A stretch of 64,000 nt of DNA from Actinomycetota bacterium. GTDB lineage: Bacteria; Actinomycetota; Actinomycetes; S36-B12; UBA10799. The position numbers and the translations under genes are program-made. The stretch's first letter is position 1; each line of letters opens with the position of its first letter. A model generated the notes under the pieces. The model saw only the letters and a program-made list of their open reading frames with translations, did no database searches and had not been told where the DNA came from. Shown here piece after piece: positions 32,854 through 39,851 of the stretch. The stretch spans positions 186,001 to 250,000 of the forward strand of contig JACJWU010000006.1 of NCBI GenBank assembly GCA_020636995.1, written 5' to 3'.

Positions 32854-35034
32854 ATGGCTGTGTCGAAGGATCCCCAAAACACATCGGCGAGTAAGCCGCT
32901 GTCCGCTGTCGCGCGCCTCGCGGTCGTCGGCGTCGTGGGCGGCGCCATCATGGCCGCCATGGCAGTGCCCGTCGTCGCCGCCTTCGGGAAGGCGTCCGAG
33001 GTCGCGGGCGAGCAGATCGGCGCCCTTCCCGCGGAGCTGGCCACACCCCCGCTTCCCAACCGCACCTACATGCTGGACGCCGACGGCAACCGGATCGCGA
33101 CGCTGTTCGAGGAGAACCGGGTCTCGGTGCCGCTCAGCCAGATCAGCGAGAACATGCAGCGGGCCATCATCGCCGTCGAGGACGAGCGGTTCTACGAGCA
33201 CAAGGGTGTGGACGTCCAGGGCCTGATCCGTGCTCAGTTGGAGAACACCGCCAGCGGATCCATCCAACAGGGTGCCTCGACTCTGACCATGCAATACGTG
33301 CGCAACGTGCTGGTGACGGCCGCTGCCGACGAGGAGCAGGTCGAGGCAGCGGTTGAGCAGACGACCGCACGCAAGCTCCAGGAGATCCGCTACGCGGTGC
33401 AGGTCGAGCGGGAGTTGACCAAGGACGAGATCCTCAACCGCTACCTGAACATCGCCTACTTCGGATCCGGTGCGTACGGCGTGGAGGCTGCATCCCGCCG
33501 GTACTTCGGCCACAGCGCCAAGAAACTCACCACGGCCGAGGCCGCCACTCTGGCCGGCATCGTGCAATCACCGGTGGGATACGACCCGCTCGTGAACCCG
33601 GAGGACTCCGAGACCCGGCGCAATGCGGTGCTGACGAAGATGGAGTCGCTGGACTACATCACGCCCGAGCAGTACCAGAAGGCCGTCGGCAAGCCGATCG
33701 GCTCCTACCTCAACCCGAAGAAGATCAGTAACGGCTGCGCGGAGAGCAAGTACCCCTTCTACTGCGACTACGCGGTCAAGCAGATCCTCAACGACCCCAA
33801 CTACGGCAAGACCACGCAGGACCGCGAGGACTTCCTCAAGCGCGGTGGCCTGGTCATCCGCACAGCCATGCAGCCCAAAGCGCAGGCCGCCGCGACCAAC
33901 GCCGTCATGAACACCATCCCGCCGAAGGACCCCAGCAAGAAGGGCGCCGCCATCGCGATGGTGAACCCGCCGACCGGCGAGGTCGTCGCGCTGGCCCAGA
34001 ACCGTCTCTGGGGAACCAAGGGCAAGGGCAAGACGACGTACAACTACGCAGTGGACCAGAAGGACGGCGGCACCACCGGCATGCAGGCTGGGTCGACGTT
34101 CAAGATCTTCACGATCGCCGCTGCCATGGAAGCGGGCTTCTCCCCCTACACGGTGCTCGACTCCTCCGACGACAAGAACTTCGCCGCCGGTCCGTGGGGA
34201 TGCACCGACGGCAACTACTTCGGCTCCTACACGGTGAGCAACTCGACGTCCTCCGGCGACTTCAACATGCTGCAGGGAACCGCCTTCTCGGTGAACACGT
34301 ACTTCGTGGGCCTGGAGCAGCAGGTCGGCCTGTGCCGGACGGTCGACATCGCCAAGCGCACCGGGATGACTCTGGCCAACGGCGCGGACCTGCCGATCGT
34401 GCAGTCGTTCACGCTTGGATCGGTCGAGGTGTCGCCGTTGGCGCTGGCCACGAGCTACGCCACGATGGCCAATCACGGTGTGTACTGCAAGCCGCATGCG
34501 ATCACCCGCATCATCGACGAGAAGAGCAGTGGCAAGAAGGTCGTCTCCAAGATCGAGCCGGAATGCCAGCAGGCCGTCAGCCGGGAGGTCGCGGACTCCG
34601 TGACCGCAGTGCTCACCCACGTGGTGGACGGCGGTATCGCCGGTCGCACCGGCGCGGCGATGAGCCTTGGCCGCGACACCACCGGCAAGACCGGAACCAC
34701 CGACACCTCCGCCGCGGTCTGGTACGCCGGCTACACGCCGGAGTTGTCGACGGCCGTCTGGGTGGGTGACCCGCGGGGTGGCTTCAAGTACCCGATGAAG
34801 AACGTCTACATCAACGGCAACTACTACGGCCAGGTGTTCGGTTCCAGCCTCCCCGGACCGATCTGGAAGCAGGCGATGCTGGGAGCGTTGGCGGACACTC
34901 CGCCGTCATCCTTCGAGTTGCAGCCGCTGTTCGGACTGCGCACCGCTCGCGGCGGCGGCACGATCCTCCCGCCGAGCTACACGCCGGCGCCGGCACCGGG
35001 GATCGCCACCCCGACGCCGACCTACACACCCTGA
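32854..35034 (+). CDS. ponA2: Class A penicillin-binding protein, PonA2-like
   Basis: 726 residues: a short cytoplasmic start, one membrane helix (AVVGVVGGAIMAAMAVPVVAAF), a GT51 glycosyltransferase with catalytic Glu109 in EDERFYEHKGVDVQG and QGASTLTMQYVRN, and a transpeptidase with Ser414 in GSTFK, S-V-N at 479-481 and K612 in TGKTGTT. It ends in a Pro/Thr-rich tail without PASTA domains. It polymerises and cross-links peptidoglycan outside the membrane. No ribosome site precedes ATG 32854. Divergent from wblA, as in mycobacteria. The last 13 bases overlap the convergent TetR gene. Confidence 0.93.
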   Translation: MAVSKDPQNTSASKPLSAVARLAVVGVVGGAIMAAMAVPVVAAFGKASEVAGEQIGALPAELATPPLPNRTYMLDADGNRIATLFEENRVSVPLSQISENMQRAIIAVEDERFYEHKGVDVQGLIRAQLENTASGSIQQGASTLTMQYVRNVLVTAAADEEQVEAAVEQTTARKLQEIRYAVQVERELTKDEILNRYLNIAYFGSGAYGVEAASRRYFGHSAKKLTTAEAATLAGIVQSPVGYDPLVNPEDSETRRNAVLTKMESLDYITPEQYQKAVGKPIGSYLNPKKISNGCAESKYPFYCDYAVKQILNDPNYGKTTQDREDFLKRGGLVIRTAMQPKAQAAATNAVMNTIPPKDPSKKGAAIAMVNPPTGEVVALAQNRLWGTKGKGKTTYNYAVDQKDGGTTGMQAGSTFKIFTIAAAMEAGFSPYTVLDSSDDKNFAAGPWGCTDGNYFGSYTVSNSTSSGDFNMLQGTAFSVNTYFVGLEQQVGLCRTVDIAKRTGMTLANGADLPIVQSFTLGSVEVSPLALATSYATMANHGVYCKPHAITRIIDEKSSGKKVVSKIEPECQQAVSREVADSVTAVLTHVVDGGIAGRTGAAMSLGRDTTGKTGTTDTSAAVWYAGYTPELSTAVWVGDPRGGFKYPMKNVYINGNYYGQVFGSSLPGPIWKQAMLGALADTPPSSFELQPLFGLRTARGGGTILPPSYTPAPAPGIATPTPTYTP

Positions 35035-35735
35035 CCGATCCCCAGCAGGTCGGCGAGGACATTGAGTTCGAACTCGAAGTACGTGCGCCGGTCCGATTGT
35101 GAGTCCCCCACGACGTTGTGCCTGTGCCCGAAGAGCTCGAACGAGATCGACCCGATGATGTGCGTCCACGCCATCACGCCGAGGGCGAAGGCCGCATCGT
35201 TGAACTCCCGGGTCCGTAGATCCGCCCACTGATCAAGATTCGCCAGCGCGGGGCGCAGGCTGCGGGCCACCCGGGCGTCGAACGCAGACACGTCGGCCTG
35301 CACGTGAGCTTCCTGCAGGATCCCGATCAACAGTGCCGGGATCCGCGTGGCTGGGCCGATCGTGTCCTGCGGCGCCGCATATCCGGGGACCGGGCTTCCG
35401 TAGATGAGGGCGAACCTCTGGGGTTGCTCGATGGCCCAGTCCCGGCTTGCCAGACCGATCACCTGCCAGCGCTTCCGGGCTCCCTTCATACGCTCGGCGC
35501 GCGCCTCCACGGACTGAGCCATGTCGTTGAACGCGCCGACGATCAGCAGTGTGAGCAGCTCGTCGCGGGAGCTGACGTAGCGGTAGATCGCGCTCGAGGC
35601 CATCCCCAGTTCCCGAGCAACGGCTCGCACCGACAACTCGGACGGACCGGCCTCCAGCAACTGCCGGTTCGCGGAGTCCGTGATCGCTGCCATGATCGCG
35701 GCGCGATTGCGGGCGCGGATCCCTGGTTCACTCAT
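35022..35735 (-). CDS. TetR/AcrR-family repressor
   Basis: 237 residues. The N-terminal HTH is LSVRAVARELGMASSAIYRYVSS-like (positions about 34-56), with the usual IYRYVSSRDELL ending. The C-terminal domain contains WHG-type features (TetR_C_13: GVMAWTHIIGSISFELFG). It is divergent from an NAD(P)-binding protein gene, and three copies of one palindrome lie in the spacer, so it very probably represses that gene and itself. Confidence 0.92.
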   Translation of the reverse strand: MSEPGIRARNRAAIMAAITDSANRQLLEAGPSELSVRAVARELGMASSAIYRYVSSRDELLTLLIVGAFNDMAQSVEARAERMKGARKRWQVIGLASRDWAIEQPQRFALIYGSPVPGYAAPQDTIGPATRIPALLIGILQEAHVQADVSAFDARVARSLRPALANLDQWADLRTREFNDAAFALGVMAWTHIIGSISFELFGHRHNVVGDSQSDRRTYFEFELNVLADLLGIGQGV

Positions 35736-35751
35736 GCTTCGAACTATATGC

Positions 35752-35805
35752 GAGCAGTGCTCTTGCTTTCTACGCGAGCAGTGCTCTAAAGTGTGAGCAG
35801 TGCTC
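35752..35805. promoter_or_regulatory. Three operator copies GAGCAGTGCTC
   Basis: The 11-base odd palindrome GAGCAGTGCTC occurs at 35752-35762, 35776-35786 and 35795-35805, that is 24 and 19 bases apart. Flanks extend the similarity (GCGAGCAGTGCTC twice). The last copy sits 16 bases before the epimerase start, over its likely promoter. This is the predicted binding array of the adjacent TetR protein. Confidence 0.85.
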
Positions 35806-35821
35806 GCAATAGGAGGAACTC

Positions 35822-36754
35822 ATGAACACGCACGTCATCGTCGGAGCCGGTCAGGTCGGGACTCGTCTAGCAGGCCTGTTGGCCGACCAGGGGCACGCGG
35901 CCCGTCTGGTCAGCCGCACCGGGAAGTCGATCCCGGGAGTTGAGGGTGTCAGTGCCGACGCTTCGGATCATGCAGCCCTGCTGGACGCCACCAGCGGGGC
36001 GACGGTGATCTACAACTGCATCAACCCGCCCTACCACCGCTGGGAGCGGGACTGGCCGGCCATGAACGCCAACCTGATCGCGGCGGCCGAACAGTCCGGC
36101 GCCGTCCTTGTGACGCTGAGCAACCTGTACGGCTACGGCGCTGTGGACGGCCCGATGACCGAAGGGACCGCACTATCCGCTCACACCCGCAAGGGCCGGG
36201 TGCGGGCCCGCATGTGGGAGGAGGCGCTCGCGGCTCACCGCGAGGGGCGCATCCGCACAACAGAGGTACGCGCCAGCGACTACATCGGGGAGGCGAGCGA
36301 CCAGACGAACTTCGGCGTGCGCATCTTCCCCCGCATGATGGCGGGCAAGTCGATCATGCTCATGGGCAAGGTCGATCAGCCCCATACCTGGACCTACACC
36401 GGCGACGCGGCAACGCTGCTGGCTCGGGTCGGACAGGACGAGCAGGCGTGGGGGCGGGCATGGCACGTTCCCAGCTGCGAGCCGCGAACCCAGGAAGAGG
36501 TGATCGCGGATCTCGCGCAGGGGCTCGGTGTTGAGATGCCGAAGATCCGCACCGCCGGCGCGGGCATGCTCCGCGTGGTCGGGTTGTTCAACAAGCCCGC
36601 CGGTGAACTGGTGGAGATGCTCTACGAGTTCGACCGCCCATTCGTCATGGACTCCTCGCTGACCCAGCGCACCTTCGGGCTCGAACCCACCCCCTGGGGC
36701 GAGATCATCGCGCAGACGCTACGGGCCAATGGCGTGGAGAGCAGCGGGGTGTGA
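35822..36754 (+). CDS. NAD(P)-binding epimerase/reductase-like protein (atypical SDR)
   Basis: 310 residues. The N-terminal Rossmann motif is HVIVGAGQVGTRLAGLLADQ; later SNLYGYG takes the place of the catalytic YxxxK region and VRASDYIGEAS follows. These are features of NAD-dependent epimerase/dehydratase or atypical short-chain reductases. The substrate is not known. AGGAGGAACTC precedes the ATG. It is the likely target of the divergent TetR repressor, so it may respond to a xenobiotic or metabolite. Confidence 0.85.
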   Translation: MNTHVIVGAGQVGTRLAGLLADQGHAARLVSRTGKSIPGVEGVSADASDHAALLDATSGATVIYNCINPPYHRWERDWPAMNANLIAAAEQSGAVLVTLSNLYGYGAVDGPMTEGTALSAHTRKGRVRARMWEEALAAHREGRIRTTEVRASDYIGEASDQTNFGVRIFPRMMAGKSIMLMGKVDQPHTWTYTGDAATLLARVGQDEQAWGRAWHVPSCEPRTQEEVIADLAQGLGVEMPKIRTAGAGMLRVVGLFNKPAGELVEMLYEFDRPFVMDSSLTQRTFGLEPTPWGEIIAQTLRANGVESSGV

Positions 36755-36874
36755 GGGTCGAGCGCCTGCTGAGCCGGCGCGGGAGATGGGGCTCGTCGGC
36801 CGCTAAACCCCCCGGACTACCTGAACCCCACCGGACGGCGTGGGCCACCGGACGCGGGAGTCCCTTGGAGCGGT

Positions 36875-37336
36875 TCAGCCCTGCAGGCGTTGCCGCACGA
36901 TCCCCGAAACGGTCTTGCCATCGGCGCGGCCCTTCGTGGCGGCAGTGACCTTCTGCATGACCGGGCCCATCGCGGCCATGCCAGTCTTCCCGTCGGCAGC
37001 GACCTCGGCGATCGCCTGGTCGATGATGGCCGAGACCTCGTCCGCCGTGAGCGGCGTCGGCAGGTACGTGGTCAGTACGCCGAGTTCGGCCTCTTCCCGA
37101 TCGGCGAGTTCCGGGCGGTTGGCGTCACGGTAGGCGGTCGCAGACTCCCGGCGCTTCTTGGCCTCCTTGTCCAGGACGGTGAGCACCTCGTCGTCCGACA
37201 ACTCCTTGGCCTGCTTTCCAGCGACCTCAGCATTGGTGACCGCCGCCAGTGCCATGCGCAGGGTCGCGGCCGTCAACTCGTCGCGGGACTTGATCGCCGC
37301 GCGCAGGTCGGATTGGAGGGTCTCTTTCAGTGCCAT
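36875..37336 (-). CDS. GatB/YqeY-domain protein
   Basis: 153 residues of the YqeY family: MALKETLQSDLRAAIKSRDE opens it, then TLRMALAAVTNAEV, LPTPLTADEVSAII and GPVMQKVTAATKGRADGK. The domain is shared with the tail of the GatB amidotransferase subunit and is thought to bind tRNA. The free-standing role is unknown. By position it matches the gene after ponA2 in related genomes. Monocistronic; the 120 bp on its 3' side hold nothing recognisable. Confidence 0.93.
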   Translation of the reverse strand: MALKETLQSDLRAAIKSRDELTAATLRMALAAVTNAEVAGKQAKELSDDEVLTVLDKEAKKRRESATAYRDANRPELADREEAELGVLTTYLPTPLTADEVSAIIDQAIAEVAADGKTGMAAMGPVMQKVTAATKGRADGKTVSGIVRQRLQG

Positions 37337-37410
37337 GTGGTCATCCTGTCATGTGACCTCGGCCATAGCCCCGGGGTTTGTGCGCGTGCGACCATGGTCT
37401 GGTGCATGCG

Positions 37411-38289
37411 ATGGCGAAGGTTGGTCTAGCGGGCATCGGAGCCGGTGCCGCAACGCTGGCCTATGCGCTGTGGGAAGCCCACCAGTTCACTCTGCGCTCG
37501 ATCCGAGTCGAGGTGCTCGCGCCCGGCTCCCGCCCGGTTCGCGTGCTCCAGTTGACCGACCTTCACCTGACGCCCACCCAGCAGGACAAGATGGCCTGGG
37601 TCAGGGCTCTGGCCGATCTGGACCCCGATTTCGTGATCCTCACCGGCGATCTGCTCGGCCACATGGATTCCGTGCCCTACCTGGCCAAGACCCTCGAGCC
37701 GCTCAACGGCGTTCCGGGCGTTTTCGTCTTCGGGTCCAACGACTACTGGAGCCCGAAGACGGTCAACCCGTTCAAGTACTTCATCAAGAATCGTGAACCC
37801 GTCATGTCGACGCGTCGGCTGCCGACCGACGAACTAGAGTCCGAGTTGCTGAACGCGGGATGGCAGAGCCTGAACAACGAGCGAGGCCGCCTCCGGGTGC
37901 TCGGCAACGAGATCGACATGCGCGGGGTCAACGATCCACACATCCGCCTCGATCGATACGACGATGTGGCCGGACAGTTCGATCCAGAAGCGTCCTTGCG
38001 CCTCGGCGTGACCCACGCGCCGTATCTGCGGGTGCTGGATCCCATGGCCACCGACGGCGCCGACCTCATCATCGCCGGGCATACACACGGCGGACAGGTG
38101 TGCGTGCCTGGCTACGGCGCGCTGGTGACCAACTGCGATCTGGACGGCAAGCGGGCGAAGGGCCTGTCCCGTCATCAGGGCGCGGCGCTGCACGTCAGCG
38201 CAGGTCTGGGCACGAATCCGTATGCGCCGGTGCGGCTGGCCTGCCCCCCCGAGGCCACGATGCTGTACCTCGTGCCTCGCAGCCGATAG
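37411..38289 (+). CDS. Membrane-anchored metallophosphoesterase
   Basis: About 292 residues. A hydrophobic N-terminal segment (GLAGIGAGAATLAYALWEA) is followed by a calcineurin-like phosphoesterase: QLTDLHLTP (D-x-H), ILTGDLLGH (G-D), FGSNDYW where GNHD is usual (N-D kept, H lost), GVTHAPYLR and IAGHTHGGQV. YaeI/YkuE-type relatives act on lipid-like phosphates. I chose the ATG at 37411; GTG 37402 and 37378 are alternatives without a better ribosome site. It ends 27 bases before tRNA-Pro. Confidence 0.88.
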   Translation: MAKVGLAGIGAGAATLAYALWEAHQFTLRSIRVEVLAPGSRPVRVLQLTDLHLTPTQQDKMAWVRALADLDPDFVILTGDLLGHMDSVPYLAKTLEPLNGVPGVFVFGSNDYWSPKTVNPFKYFIKNREPVMSTRRLPTDELESELLNAGWQSLNNERGRLRVLGNEIDMRGVNDPHIRLDRYDDVAGQFDPEASLRLGVTHAPYLRVLDPMATDGADLIIAGHTHGGQVCVPGYGALVTNCDLDGKRAKGLSRHQGAALHVSAGLGTNPYAPVRLACPPEATMLYLVPRSR

Positions 38290-38316
38290 GGCGGTCGGTA
38301 TCCTTGCAGAGCAAGC

Positions 38317-38390
<74 letters not shown>

Positions 38391-38393
<3 letters not shown>

Positions 38394-38435
38394 AGTGAAA
38401 TGGGACTCCACGAAGTGGGGTCCCATTTCACTTGG
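38391..38435 (+). terminator. Terminator hairpin of tRNA-Pro (unit 1)
   Basis: A perfect 15-bp stem (38391-38405 with 38421-38435) begins with the CCA of the tRNA. Its top forms a further small CCAC/GTGG hairpin. Confidence 0.88.
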
Positions 38436-38501
38436 TCGAGAAGGCCAAGGATTTGGGAGGACCGAGGCCGCAGGCCGAGGGACGGCTCCCGCCACCCCGA
38501 C

Positions 38502-38543
38502 CAATGACAAAGGGGCTCCACGAAGTGGGTCCCTTTGTCATTG
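38502..38543 (+). terminator. Second terminator hairpin (unit 2)
   Basis: A perfect 13-bp stem (38502-38514 with 38531-38543). The arm sequence differs from that of unit 1 at many positions, yet both sides changed together, so pairing is kept. It may also stop the convergent monooxygenase transcript. Confidence 0.85.
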
Positions 38544-38616
38544 CGTTGGGTCAGGCCACGGAACCGGAGGGCTGCGACGGAGTCGGCCCGACGGCTCCCG
38601 CCACCCCCCCCAAACC

Positions 38617-38928
38617 TCAGGCTCGGTCGCTTGGTCGTCCCGCCACCTCACCCGGCGTCGCCTGCACCAACACCTCGTAGGCACTCACCCGATCCGCCGC
38701 GCTCACCATGACCGGGGCCGCGGCAACTTTGGCGTCGAACGACCCGAACCCGCGGCGCATCGAACCGACATCACGCCACTGGGTGCTGATGATCCAGACC
38801 TCGGGTTCGTCGGGGCTACGTGCGACCTGGCCCGACAGGAAACCATCAGCTCCGGCCAGCACCTCCAGCAACTCCCGGGCGGGATCCAGGAACTCGTCGC
38901 CTGCCCGGTGCTCAGTCACCACGATCAT
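38617..38928 (-). CDS. ABM-domain (antibiotic biosynthesis monooxygenase-like) protein
   Basis: 103 residues with the ferredoxin-like ABM fold: MIVVTEHRAGDEFLDPAREL, then GADGFLSGQVARSPDEPEVW and ISTQWRDVGSMRRGFGSFDA. Such small proteins include heme-degrading and quinol monooxygenases, but no heme-site Asn/His pair is evident. The function is open. It reads toward the tRNA-Pro repeat array. Confidence 0.75.
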   Translation of the reverse strand: MIVVTEHRAGDEFLDPARELLEVLAGADGFLSGQVARSPDEPEVWIISTQWRDVGSMRRGFGSFDAKVAAAPVMVSAADRVSAYEVLVQATPGEVAGRPSDRA

Positions 38929-38971
38929 GTCCTCAAGCCTGCCACGCGCGCCCGGGCCCTAGCCTGGGGTG

Positions 38972-39742
38972 ATGCGGCTGGTACCGAAGCACTGGAGCAC
39001 GCAAACGTGGTGGTGCTCGATGCACGGCCACGTCGTCCCCGGGGCGCAGGCGCGATACCCCGACCGGCAACTACAGGTTCCCCTCGACGAGGGCACCCAA
39101 CTCGCCCGCTGCCTGCGGTGTGACGCGTGGGTGCACACACCGACCCCGCCCGCCGACGCACCGACCTCCGAGCTCCCACGCCCCCTGCGCGGCAAGGCGC
39201 TCGACGAACTCGTGGTCATCCGGGCGATCGCCCTGGAACGCGGGTTGCACGTGCTCTTCTTCCTCGCGATGGGGGTGTTGCTGGTCCTGGTGGAAGTGGG
39301 GCTCCCCGCCCTGCAGCGCGACGCGCAGGTCATTCTCCAAGGATTGGACCAGACCCGGTCCGGCCACCAGTTCCTCGCCCGGTGGCTCAACGATCTGGTC
39401 AACCTCGACGGCGGGCACGTCTGGGTCCTTGCCCTCATCGCGTTCGGCTACGCGGCCCTCGAGGCGGTGGAGGCCGTCTTCCTATGGCGCGGCAAACGCT
39501 GGGCGGAGTACCTCACGGTTGTGGCGACAGCAGCTTTCCTGCCGCTGGAGATCTACGAGATCGCCGAGAAGGCCAGCCTGCTCAAGGTCGGCGCGTTACT
39601 GGTCAACCTTGTGATCCTCGCCTACCTGATCTGGGCTAAGCGGCTCTTCGGTGTCCGCGGCGGACTGGCGGCGCTGGACCGTGAGCTGGCGGCCGACGTG
39701 GACTGGGAGGACATCCACGCCCACGCACCGACCGTAGGCTGA
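38972..39742 (+). CDS. DUF2127 membrane protein with N-terminal zinc-ribbon-like part
   Basis: About 256 residues. The N-terminal 60 residues start MRLVPKHWSTQTWWCSMHGH and contain CSMHGH and CLRCDAWVH, a likely metal site. Four hydrophobic helices follow (HVLFFLAMGVLLVLVEVGL; VWVLALIAFGYAALEAVEAV; YLTVVATAAFLPLEIYEI; LVNLVILAYLIWAKRLF), the DUF2127 pattern. The function is unknown. The 109 bp downstream, before the sulfatase, hold only that gene's ribosome site. Confidence 0.82.
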   Translation: MRLVPKHWSTQTWWCSMHGHVVPGAQARYPDRQLQVPLDEGTQLARCLRCDAWVHTPTPPADAPTSELPRPLRGKALDELVVIRAIALERGLHVLFFLAMGVLLVLVEVGLPALQRDAQVILQGLDQTRSGHQFLARWLNDLVNLDGGHVWVLALIAFGYAALEAVEAVFLWRGKRWAEYLTVVATAAFLPLEIYEIAEKASLLKVGALLVNLVILAYLIWAKRLFGVRGGLAALDRELAADVDWEDIHAHAPTVG

Positions 39743-39851
39743 GCCCCCTACCGCCGGTCCTGCCGCGTGGAACCCCGCTGGTCCGATCCCCCGCTCGGGG
39801 GGATGCGGTGGGTGCGCCAGAGCGCTGGACTGGCGGCCAGGAGGTCCGACC

